Translations under genes and position numbers: made by a program
Notes under the pieces: model-generated
Seen by the model: only the letters and a program-made list of their open reading frames with translations
Database searches by the model: none
What the model was told of the DNA's origin: nothing
Source: CAZHRJ01 sp964534765
GTDB lineage: Bacteria > Lindowbacteria > 2-12-FULL-62-27
NCBI GenBank assembly: GCA_964534765.1
Contig: CAZHRJ010000150.1
Span: 1-7,008, forward strand
Reading direction: 5' to 3'
DNA: 7,008 nucleotides
Shown: piece by piece, positions 1 to 6,000 of the stretch
How positions within the stretch are numbered: the stretch's first letter is position 1
Layout: every line of letters starts with the position of its first letter

Positions 1-33
1 TCGCATGAACCCCGAATCCACAGCCGGAAATAA

Positions 34-65
34 CTTCAATAACTTAGGGGCTGGCGCCACGCCCC
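34..65. repeat. Left copy of 32-bp direct repeat
   Basis: This stretch matches 1889-1920 in the same orientation with one mismatch (T at 52 against C at 1907). Weaker similarity extends four more bases to the left. Its right half, GGGGCTGGCGCCACGCCCC, is almost self-complementary and could fold into a GC-rich hairpin. The two copies bracket the protease, four-helix-bundle and PIN-pair block. It could be a dispersed intergenic repeat or the scar of a mobile unit. I do not recognise the family. Confidence 0.75.
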
Positions 66-145
66 GACACGGATATCCAGGAGATCGACTGATGACCGGC
101 CGGCCGGCAAATGTTAGAATGTTGGTATCCGTCCCCTTTTCGCGT

Positions 146-153
146 GAGGGGAG
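146..153 (+). promoter_or_regulatory. Ribosome binding site of the aspartic protease
   Basis: GAGGGGAG lies nine bases upstream of the GTG at 163. It is a strong purine-rich Shine-Dalgarno match and supports that GTG as the start, since no ATG lies nearby in frame. Confidence 0.6.
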
Positions 154-162
154 TCGAGCGGC

Positions 163-558
163 GTGAGCAAACCTATTCGGGGCGTGGAGATTAAGACCGC
201 CGAAGGAAAAAAGGCGTCTGTCGACGCCGTAGTGGACAGCGGTTCGTTTTATTCGATCATCCGGGAGGATTGCCTCCCCCGCGGTGTGAACGTCTTGAAA
301 CTCAAACACAGGAAAATGTTCGGCACGGCCCGCAAGGGCGGGAAATTGCCGATCACCGCCCAGATCGTTCTGGACGTCCGACTCGAAGGCCGCTGGATTG
401 AAGGGGAATTTCTTGTATCGCCGGCCCTCGGCTCTAATATGCTCATCGGCGCCGGCCTCATGCAGATGTGGGACATCTCCATCAAAAATAAAAATGGACA
501 TACAATCATTCACATCGGCCGCGACATGAACGACCCCGATATCCAGACGGTGCTATAG
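163..558 (+). CDS. Retropepsin-like (clan AA) aspartic protease
   Basis: A 131-residue protein of single-domain retroviral-type aspartic protease size. The catalytic motif AVVDSGSFYSII places the active-site Asp at residue 25 in a D-S-G triad. The second family signature, a hydrophobic-hydrophobic-Gly segment, appears as NMLIGAGLMQMWDISI at residues 92-107. The flap would lie in the Gly- and Lys-rich stretch around residues 50-62. Such proteins act as homodimers, each chain giving one Asp. There is no signal peptide or membrane segment, so it is probably cytoplasmic. The substrate is unknown. The GTG start is backed by GAGGGGAG upstream. The stop at 556-558 directly abuts the left repeat array of the four-helix-bundle unit, so co-transcription with that gene is possible. 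The family is sure; a physiological role cannot be read from the sequence. Confidence 0.82.
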   Translation: MSKPIRGVEIKTAEGKKASVDAVVDSGSFYSIIREDCLPRGVNVLKLKHRKMFGTARKGGKLPITAQIVLDVRLEGRWIEGEFLVSPALGSNMLIGAGLMQMWDISIKNKNGHTIIHIGRDMNDPDIQTVL

Positions 559-589
559 AAGTGCAAAGTGAAAAGTGCAAAGTGAAAAG
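559..589. repeat. Left AAGTG-type tandem array, inverted relative to 1031-1065
   Basis: The 14-base unit AAGTGCAAAGTGAA occurs twice in perfect tandem (559-572 and 573-586) and then starts a third time. It fills the whole gap between the protease stop and the ATG at 592. Bases 571-589 match the reverse complement of 1032-1050 at 18 of 19 positions, so the two arrays could pair across the intervening gene. Confidence 0.85.
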
Positions 590-591
590 AT

Positions 592-1815
592 ATGAGTGAC
601 GGGGTGAGGAGGTTTGAGGACTTGTTTGCGTGGCGGAAGGCGCGGGAGTTGTCGGCCGACATTTACCGGATCACAAAAGGCGCCGATTTTTCGAGAGACT
701 TCGGGTTGCGGGATCAGATTCGTCGGGCCGCCGTTTCCGTTATGTCCAACATTGCGGAAGGATTCGAGCGAGGGTCGTCCTCTGAATTTCACCAGTTCTT
801 AACCATTGCCAAGGCGTCCTGCGGGGAAGTCCGCTCTCAACTCTACGTCGCCTCCGACGCCGGCTATATGGATGAACCGGCATTTCGCGCGCTCATCGCT
901 CAATCCGAGGAAGTCTCCCGTATTATCTCCGGCCTTCGCAGTTCAATCGCCGAACATCGCCCGGCAACGAAGCCCCGCAGCGCCCTCTCATCCACTCTGC
1001 TGCTTTTCCTCTCTGCCTTTGCCGCCTTTAACTTTTCACTTTCCACTTTTCACTTTTCACTTTCCGTCGCCCAGGCCGCGCCGGCCACCGTGCATGCTGG
1101 CGGCGAATTGGTGTATCCCGGTTCGGGCGACACGATTTATGTTTTTGGAGGCAGTGTGGACGTTTTCAAGAACGCTGAGGCTTTCATGACGGTGAACGGG
1201 AGAGGACTTGTGAGCGCGAGGAAATCGCGGTTTTCGGAGATGAGAAAATCCGCGCCGACCCATTCGGCGTACGCGCCGATAAGGGCGTCGGCGGGTTTGA
1301 GACCGCAGTTAAGATATGCGGCCATGAGGGCGGAAGGGACGGCGTCGTCCTCATCGATCACGCACCCGATACTGTTCCAAAAAAGATGGCATTCTTTCAA
1401 CAATACGGCCGGCATGTTGCGGCCGACCTCGGCGACAACCAATCGCGGAAGAAACACTCTTGCGCGGCCCGCCGCGGCCGCGGCCGCGGCTTTCCTCAGC
1501 AGTTCCTCACAGTCCGCCTTGCGCTCTGCGCCGAAGGCGTACACATACTCATTGCTGTCGAGAACGAGGCGCAAACCGTTCCTCAAAAATTTCGTATCGG
1601 GTTTTCTTGATTCGGGCCAGGATTTGGCCCCCGGTCATGCCTTTGAATGGCGAACCGTGTTTTTTAATGTGCGCCCGTGCCCGGTCCAGGGCGGCGAGAG
1701 CAGCCGCCAGATCAACCCGGCCATTCTCTTTTTCCGACATTTTCAAAGCTGTTGCCTTACTCATACCGATACTGTCCTAAATCCGCCAGGGCAAGTCAAG
1801 GCGGCCGCCGCATGA
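592..1815 (+). CDS. Four-helix-bundle protein (23S rRNA IVP / Avd-like family) with an abnormal read-through extension
   Basis: Residues 1-121 (to about base 954) are a complete four-helix-bundle domain of the 23S rRNA intervening-sequence protein family, about the normal full length. The helix-1 motif FEDLFAWRKARELSADIY and the signature SVMSNIAEGFERGSSSEF (residues 49-66) are typical. Members form oligomers and are thought to bind nucleic acid; related Avd proteins assist reverse transcriptases. No stop follows the domain. The frame continues through a hydrophobic, signal-peptide-like stretch (about residues 130-163, partly encoded by the right repeat array) and then runs antisense across the PIN pair to 1815. 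The extension after about residue 200 has no recognisable domain and is probably not a real protein segment. A stop lost by mutation, or an insertion into another gene, would explain it. No clear Shine-Dalgarno is visible, because the repeat array fills the upstream space. The domain call is firm; the end is not. Confidence 0.6.
   Translation: MSDGVRRFEDLFAWRKARELSADIYRITKGADFSRDFGLRDQIRRAAVSVMSNIAEGFERGSSSEFHQFLTIAKASCGEVRSQLYVASDAGYMDEPAFRALIAQSEEVSRIISGLRSSIAEHRPATKPRSALSSTLLLFLSAFAAFNFSLSTFHFSLSVAQAAPATVHAGGELVYPGSGDTIYVFGGSVDVFKNAEAFMTVNGRGLVSARKSRFSEMRKSAPTHSAYAPIRASAGLRPQLRYAAMRAEGTASSSSITHPILFQKRWHSFNNTAGMLRPTSATTNRGRNTLARPAAAAAAAFLSSSSQSALRSAPKAYTYSLLSRTRRKPFLKNFVSGFLDSGQDLAPGHAFEWRTVFFNVRPCPVQGGESSRQINPAILFFRHFQSCCLTHTDTVLNPPGQVKAAAA
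979..1194 (+). pseudogene. Possible remnant of a secreted-protein gene 5' end
   Basis: In frame behind the four-helix-bundle domain comes a Leu-, Phe- and Ala-rich stretch ending in VAQAAPAT. It resembles a signal peptide with an AXA cleavage site. It is followed by HAGGELVYPGSGDTIYVFGG, which recalls the GDTIY segments of the large protein at 3059. After about 1190 the coding sense belongs to the opposite strand. This may be the broken front of a secreted beta-helix-type gene interrupted by the four-helix-bundle unit. It could equally be chance, because part of the hydrophobic stretch is encoded by the repeat array. Confidence 0.25.
1031..1065. repeat. Right CACTTTTCAC-type tandem array
   Basis: Three to four copies of a pyrimidine-rich unit (ACTTTTCACTTTCC and variants) form the inverted counterpart of the array at 559-589. 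The bases encode the NFSLSTFHFSLS stretch of the overlapping frame. The array lies about 75 bases beyond the end of the four-helix-bundle domain. Confidence 0.85.
1137..1586 (-). CDS. PIN-domain protein, VapC-like putative toxin
   Basis: A 149-residue PIN-domain protein. Acidic residues expected to hold the catalytic metal are visible: Asp10 in LRLVLDSNEY, Glu53 in LVVAEV, Asp100 in LKPADALIGAY, and Glu118/Asp121 in ADFLISENRDF. PIN proteins of this size are mostly VapC-type endoribonucleases that cut tRNA or rRNA. The gene overlaps the end of the upstream small gene by 38 bases, the usual antitoxin-first layout. The frame opens at a TTG at 1586. A second TTG at 1574 sits six bases after GAGG and may be the true start, losing four residues. 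A run of seven alanines (residues 33-39) comes from GC-only sequence near 1470-1490. The last residues, after about 139, run past the usual end of the domain into the sequence behind the right repeat array. The family is firm; toxin activity is inference. Confidence 0.8.
   Translation of the reverse strand: MRNGLRLVLDSNEYVYAFGAERKADCEELLRKAAAAAAAGRARVFLPRLVVAEVGRNMPAVLLKECHLFWNSIGCVIDEDDAVPSALMAAYLNCGLKPADALIGAYAEWVGADFLISENRDFLALTSPLPFTVMKASAFLKTSTLPPKT
1549..1764 (-). CDS. Small putative antitoxin upstream of the PIN protein
   Basis: A 71-residue basic protein with ATG at 1764-1762 and TGA at 1551-1549, its 3' end overlapping the PIN gene. I do not recognise a named DNA-binding fold. The middle is an Ala-rich helix (DLAAALAALDRARAHIKK), followed by a segment GMTGGQILARIKKTRYE that resembles the toxin-binding tail of some VapB-like antitoxins. 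Its place directly before an overlapping PIN gene is the main reason for the call. In such pairs the antitoxin binds the PIN active site and represses the shared promoter. It is preceded by AGGA about eight bases before the ATG. The whole gene lies antisense to the doubtful extension of the four-helix-bundle frame, which argues against that extension being real. Confidence 0.62.
   Translation of the reverse strand: MSKATALKMSEKENGRVDLAAALAALDRARAHIKKHGSPFKGMTGGQILARIKKTRYEIFEERFAPRSRQQ
1771..1799 (-). promoter_or_regulatory. Weak candidate promoter of the PIN pair
   Basis: On the minus strand TTGACT (1799-1794) lies upstream of CAGTAT (1774-1769 region). The -35 match is good. The -10 match is poor (3 of 6), and the spacing of about 19 is long. 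It sits at the expected distance before the antitoxin ATG at 1764. Confidence 0.25.
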
Positions 1816-1888
1816 AACCGCAATCTGGTCTCGTGTCCAACCCTCAGGCAGCCGCCGGATCACTCTTCCCGTTGGTTGCCTCCCATAT

Positions 1889-1920
1889 CTTCAATAACTT
1901 AGGGGCCGGCGCCACGCCCC
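1889..1920. repeat. Right copy of 32-bp direct repeat
   Basis: This copy matches 34-65 at 31 of 32 bases in the same orientation and is separated from it by 1855 bases start to start. It is followed by an 8-base tandem (GAATAAAC twice, 1923-1938). The truncated end of the group II intron begins about 60 bases later. Confidence 0.75.
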
Positions 1921-1978
1921 ATGAATAAACGAATAAACGTATGCCTGACCCCGGTCCCTGAGGGATGGACGCCGGGAG

Positions 1979-2377
1979 AGATTCAACTTCCTGGGCTACA
2001 CGTTCGGTCCGATGATCTGGCCAAAGAACGGCGCGCGCTATTTGGGTGCGTGTCCGAGCCGGAAGGCGGAGAAACGGCTTCGCGAACGCGTGAAGGGGTT
2101 GCTCTATCGTGGCAATCCGACGCCGTGGCCGAAGCTGTGTCAAAGAGTGAACCGACTGCTGACCGGCTGGGCAAACTACTTCAGTTACGGAAGCTACTCG
2201 AAGGTTTACATCCGCACGGATCGTTACGTCGAGGATCGTATACGTCGATTTCTGCGCAAGAGACACAAGATCGCCGGACAGGGATTTCGTCAGTTTGGCC
2301 GTGATGTCATCTATGGCAAGCTGGGAGTCATCTGTCTGATAAACCTGAAGAAGGAACGTCTCGCATGCCCTGCGTGA
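1979..2377 (+). pseudogene. ltrA: Group II intron reverse transcriptase/maturase, C-terminal fragment
   Basis: Only the C-terminal part of an LtrA-type protein remains, about 130 residues against more than 400 in full-length members. It begins with RFNFLGYTFGP, the conserved segment at the end of the reverse transcriptase domain, and continues through the maturase X region with RVNRLLTGWANYFSYGS at about 2144-2194. It ends KKERLACPA with TGA at 2375-2377. The palm with the catalytic YADD box is missing. An in-frame stop at 1946-1948 closes the frame upstream, and no start with a ribosome binding site is seen; the first ATG is at 2012. No DNA-binding or endonuclease domain follows. The stop is 11 bases before intron domain V, the normal arrangement. 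The fragment is almost certainly inactive for retrotransposition. Confidence 0.85.
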
Positions 2378-2388
2378 AATCAGTCCGA

Positions 2389-2421
2389 GAGCCGGATGCG
2401 GCAAACCCGCATGTCCGGTTC
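2389..2421 (+). ncRNA. Group II intron domain V
   Basis: Bases 2389-2421 fold into the short catalytic hairpin of group II introns. GAGCCGGATGCGG pairs with CCGCATGTCCGGTTC around a short CAAA-type loop. The AGC catalytic triad is kept at 2390-2392 and there is a two-base-type bulge in the 3' strand. Length and layout match the conserved 34-nt domain. Confidence 0.85.
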
Positions 2422-2423
2422 GA

Positions 2424-2490
2424 TGAGCGGGGTGAGGAAACGGGGCGGACGGCAACGCCGTCCCCGCTACCGCGCCTCACCTCGACTCTA
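2424..2490 (+). ncRNA. Group II intron domain VI and 3' end
   Basis: GGTGAGG (2431-2437) pairs with CCTCACC (2475-2481) around an inner hairpin, GGACGGC-AAC-GCCGTCC. The sequence then ends in CTCGACTCTAC, the usual type of bacterial intron 3' terminus. The branch-point adenosine would lie in the 3' strand but cannot be fixed by eye. The exact last base (about 2490) is an estimate. Confidence 0.65.
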
Positions 2491-2557
2491 CCTTTCCCCC
2501 GGTTTTTGATTTTCCTCGCGAACATGCCCCCATTTTATGCGTGCAACACCCTAATGA

Positions 2558-2574
2558 CAAGTTTCGAAAACATT
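2558..2574. repeat. Left arm of perfect 17-bp inverted repeat
   Basis: CAAGTTTCGAAAACATT is the exact reverse complement of 2932-2948. The core TTTCGAAA is itself palindromic. The pair is 391 bases end to end and encloses the smaller element at 2606-2774. Confidence 0.85.
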
Positions 2575-2605
2575 AACCCCATGGAAACCAGACGGTTAAA
2601 AAATT

Positions 2606-2774
2606 GGGGGTCGGGTCACTGCGAAGTCAGGAAATAGCCGGAGCGGCCCGAGAAAGATGAAATTTCTTGTTGACTTTTCGGCCTCCCGCCGATAGACTCA
2701 AGGGGTAGGGCTAAGGGGTGGGACACATTCTGTTATTCCTGACTTATGTATTGGTTACATCAGTGTCCGGCCCC
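2606..2774. mobile_element. Small inverted-repeat element, possibly a degraded RAYT/REP-type remnant
   Basis: The ends GGGGGTCGGGTCACTG (2606-2621) and the reverse complement of CAGTGTCCGGCCCCC (2760-2774) match with few differences. Inside, AAGTCAGGAA (2624-2633) is the exact reverse complement of TTCCTGACTT (2736-2745). No transposase frame is present. The text around GGGACACATTCTG followed by TTCCTGACTTATG resembles flanks I associate with REP-associated tyrosine transposase genes. That link is from memory and unproven; the inverted repeats are directly visible. Confidence 0.5.
2670..2698 (+). promoter_or_regulatory. Sigma70-like promoter inside the small element
   Basis: TTGACT (2670-2675, 5 of 6) and TAGACT (2693-2698, 4 of 6) are separated by exactly 17 bases. 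Transcription would run right, out of the element towards the gene at 3059, about 355 bases away. It may have served a lost transposase and could now help to drive the large gene. Confidence 0.5.
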
Positions 2775-2926
2775 CTTTGCCCATCAATTCCGCGCTCCGT
2801 TCCGACTTCCCCAGTTCCACAAAGCCGGCTCGCGATGGTTACGCCTTGGCCTTCCCACGGTGATGCAGATCACATACATCATGTGTGTATATAGGTCACC
2901 GTCTAAACGACGGATCCCTTCGGGAA

Positions 2927-2965
2927 GGCTCAATGTTTTCGAAACTTGAGCATGAATATTGAGCC
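2927..2965. repeat. Stem-loop overlapping the right 17-bp arm
   Basis: GGCTCAAT (2927-2934) pairs with ATTGAGCC (2958-2965). An alternative inner stem, GCTCAA with TTGAGC (2928-2933 and 2946-2951), excludes the outer one. It lacks a T-run, so it is not a classical terminator. Confidence 0.5.
2932..2948. repeat. Right arm of perfect 17-bp inverted repeat
   Basis: AATGTTTTCGAAACTTG is the exact reverse complement of 2558-2574. The match stops sharply on both sides, as expected for element ends or a protein-binding site copied twice. Confidence 0.85.
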
Positions 2966-2980
2966 TTTCGCCGAAAGCCG

Positions 2981-2998
2981 AATGTCAATAATGTCAAT
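2981..2998. repeat. 9-bp tandem duplication
   Basis: AATGTCAAT occurs twice in direct tandem, 60 bases before the ATG of the large gene. It may be a replication-slippage product or a paired protein-binding site. Confidence 0.5.
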
Positions 2999-3039
2999 AC
3001 CCGGCCCCATTCTGCCGGTCTGGCACCATCGGCACCCCA

Positions 3040-3053
3040 GGTTCGATTGAACC
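3040..3053 (+). promoter_or_regulatory. Small hairpin just before the start codon at 3059
   Basis: GGTTC-GATT-GAACC forms a perfect 5-bp stem with a 4-base loop, ending five bases before the ATG. It occupies the position where a Shine-Dalgarno would be, and no such sequence is visible. It may influence initiation or be accidental. Confidence 0.35.
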
Positions 3054-3058
3054 ACGCA

Positions 3059-6000
3059 ATGGCTGTACACAGTATAGGGCAAAACTCATTGTTTCACAAG
3101 TTTACTGTCCGTCTGTCCGTCGGTTTGTTTGTGTGTTTTCTGCTGGGAGAACTCTCCACGGCTGGTGCCACCGTCTATTACAGAAGCAACGAAAAGAGCG
3201 ATTTCGGGACAGCCGATTCAATTCCGATGTATGGAATCACGTTCCAGCAACTCGGCACGTGGAACTGGGCCGTCGAACGCGTCATTACGGAAACGGGGAC
3301 GGTTGGGGCAATCAATTACAAGATCAACGACGACAACGGCGGCACATGGTGGGGGAAAAACTCCGCATCCGGATATAACGGCTCCCAGTATACCGACGTC
3401 AACACGGCGGACGGAAACATCTTCAAGTTCCGAGATTTCAACGATAGTTATGTAGCACAACACGGCGACACCGATGCCGCCGGCGACCGCTACGCCGCCT
3501 TCAAACAATACGTCCTCAATCTCTCCGGATACATCAACGGCTGGGCCCTGACGACTGACACGTTCACCAAGACCAAACGGACCGCTCAGGGCGACACGTG
3601 GACGCTTGAGAAATACATGCAGTACACGGACAGCACCTTCAAGATCGTCGTCGGCCACCGCTGGGAGTTTTATTCCTTCGGAGAAGATGAATTGTCCGCC
3701 ACCCAGCAGAACCTGCCGGCCAGAAGCGACGCGGACCGGATCGGGAGCGGGTCGATCGGCTATAACATCTGGGTGAAAATCCCGACCACCGACACCTACA
3801 TCGTCCGGCTCTATTACCCCTTCGGCGACAGCACGGCCTACTATCTCGTCGACCGGAAACTCGACTCGTTCGAACTCAGAGTGTATACGGAGGAAGCGGG
3901 CAACACCACGGTCTATGATTCGACATTGTTTACGCTGGAAGTCCGCGCCCGGGACAACACGGGGACAACGTACACCCAGTACAACGGATCCTGCACATTC
4001 ACGGTGTCGAGCGGCACTTTTTCCGACACGATATTCGCGACTTTCGTCAACGGCGTCGCGCAGGAGTCGGTGTCCATTCAGGGTGTGTTCGGAGACGTGG
4101 TCATCCGCACCCACAGCTACCGCGAAAGCGGCGCGATTTCGGTGTATGTCGCGTATGCCGGCCCGAAGTGGTATGTCAATGACACTTCGACCGCCGGCGA
4201 TTCCTTCACGACGGCGGTCGGGTCGGACACCAACGCCGGCTCCGCGAGTACGCCGTTTCGGACGATCATCAAGGCCCTGAACAAGGCCAAGGCGGGAGAC
4301 ACAATCTACATCGACGCCGGGATATTCGATTCGTACATGACCGTCTCCTCGACCGAAACCTCCGGCATCAAAATCGACACCGACAACCTCACGATCATCG
4401 GCAAGGACTCGGCGTCGACGGTGATCGATCCGCCGGGGGCGAACACGCTGGCCGGACTTTATGGGATATACGCGACCAATCGGACAAGCCTGACCATCAA
4501 GAATCTGGGGGTCACCGGCGCCTATGACGGAATCCGATTCGACAACGTCGACTCGGCGACAATCTCGGGTGACAGCGCCTCTTCCAACGGGGAATATGGC
4601 ATCGTCCTGCTCACCGGCTCCCAGTCCAACACGATTTCCGCCAATATCGTCAACTCCAATTTGTCGATCGGAATTTTGGTCTCCGGGTCGAATTACAATA
4701 CCTTGAATGACAACATCGCCAATTCCAACTCCAACGCCGGAATCAATTTCTCGTCCAGTTCCTATGACACCGCCAGTAACAATACCGTCAATTTGAACGG
4801 CTTTGCCGGGATCGATTTAAACGGCGGATCCTATCACACCATCACCGGCAATACGGCCGACACCAACTCTTCGCACGGTGTATATCTGGAATCCGGGACC
4901 AACAACAACAAGTTGTCCAGCAACTCCACCCGCGGCAACACCAGCGTCGGGATTTATCTCAACGCGGCCGACACCAACACGATTTCGAGCAACACGGCGA
5001 ATTCCAACGGCGACGGGATCAAACTGCTGAACAGCAACAACAACACGGTGAGTTCCAACACGGCCAAGTCGGATTCGTACAACGGGATCGTGCTGTCGGC
5101 CGCGAACAGCAACACCTTGGAGACCAACACCTGTTTCTCCAACCTGCAAATCGGGATTCAGCTGGCCGACACGTCCAAGTTCAACACCGTGCGGAACAAC
5201 ACGACCGACACGAACACGCAGGTGGGGATCAAGGTTCTGAACAGTTCCTACGACACGCTGACGGGCAACACGTCGCGATGGAACACGCAGTACGGCATCT
5301 GGCTGGCCGACACGTCGACGAGCAACGTGGTGAAGAACAACACGGTGACGCTGAACGCGAACATCGGGATTTACCTGTCGGACGGGTCGGACACGAACAC
5401 GGTGGACAGCAACGCGGCCAACTCAAACAACGACGGGATCAAACTCATGGCCAGCCACGGGAACACGGTGACGTCGAACACGGCCAAGTCGGACACGTAC
5501 AACGGCATCGTGCTGTCGGGCGCCAACAACAATACCTTGGAAACCAACACCTGTTTCTCCAACCTGCAAGTCGGGATTCTGCTGGCGGACATGTCCAAGT
5601 TCAATACCGTGAGGAATAACACGACCGAAACGAACACGCAATACGGGATTCGGCTTTTGAACAGTCCGTATGACACTGTGACGGGCAATACGGCGCGGTC
5701 CAACCCGCTGGTGGGCATCCATCTGGACGGGTCGGACACGAACTTGGTGAACAACAACACGGCCAATTCCAACGGCGACGGGATCAAACTGTTGAACAGC
5801 CGCGGCAACACCATCCGTGGGAATGTCGCCGGCTCGGACACCAGTAACGGCATTGTCCTGTCCGGCGCAAACGGCAATATTGTGGACAGCAATACGGTCA
5901 AATCCAATCTCCAAATCGGGGTTCAGATCGCGGATACGTCCAACAACAATTTTTTCAGAGGCAACGCCGTATATTCAAATGCCCAAGCGGGCTTCAAAGT

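Larger units (their letters stand above)
559..1065 (+). mobile_element. Putative IVS-like unit: four-helix-bundle gene between inverted repeat arrays
   Basis: The four-helix-bundle gene sits between two low-complexity arrays, AAGTGCAAAGTG-type on the left and CACTTTTCACTTT-type on the right, which are inverted copies. Known 23S rRNA intervening sequences also carry a gene of this family inside a long stem. Here the unit lies between protein genes with no rRNA sequence around it. That it moves as a unit is inference; no target-site duplication was confirmed. Confidence 0.45.
1979..2490 (+). mobile_element. 5'-truncated bacterial group II intron
   Basis: The maturase fragment is followed by recognisable domain V and a domain VI-like hairpin, with a typical 3' end near CTCGACTCTAC. 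Domains I to III and most of IV are absent, so the copy cannot splice or move by itself. The left boundary is uncertain, because similarity to the maturase starts only around 1979. A 5' truncation during target-primed insertion or a later deletion would both fit. Confidence 0.8.
2491..3058. other. Intergenic region with nested repeats, no credible gene
   Basis: The short open frames here (for example 2746-2949) have no recognisable content and no ribosome binding site, and they cross the repeats. What the region does hold is a perfect 17-bp inverted pair, an inner imperfect inverted-repeat element with a promoter, and several small hairpins before the start of the large gene. Confidence 0.7.

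Noticed and set aside
34..65. Integron attC site
   Set aside because: The hairpin-like half lacks the conserved attC core (GTTRRRY and its partner), and no integrase gene is present.
592..2377. Four-helix-bundle gene plus reverse transcriptase as a diversity-generating retroelement (Avd plus RT)
   Set aside because: The reverse transcriptase fragment carries a maturase X region and is followed directly by group II domains V and VI. There is no template/variable repeat pair with adenine-specific differences.
1844..2455. 203-residue minus-strand open frame
   Set aside because: It lies antisense to the group II intron maturase and domains V and VI, and its peptide has no recognisable content. 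It is a shadow frame.
3040..3058. GGTTCGATT as a tRNA T-arm
   Set aside because: The bases flanking the TTCGATT loop cannot form the five-pair T stem, and no anticodon or acceptor arms are found upstream.
3218..4114. 298-residue minus-strand open frame and the other antisense frames in 4817-6760
   Set aside because: They are mirror frames of the large secreted-protein gene, created by its GC-rich codon pattern. The plus strand has the signal peptide and domains.
4700..5950. CRISPR-like or satellite array
   Set aside because: The repeats keep the reading frame, vary in every copy and encode beta-helix rungs. There are no unique spacers between identical repeats.
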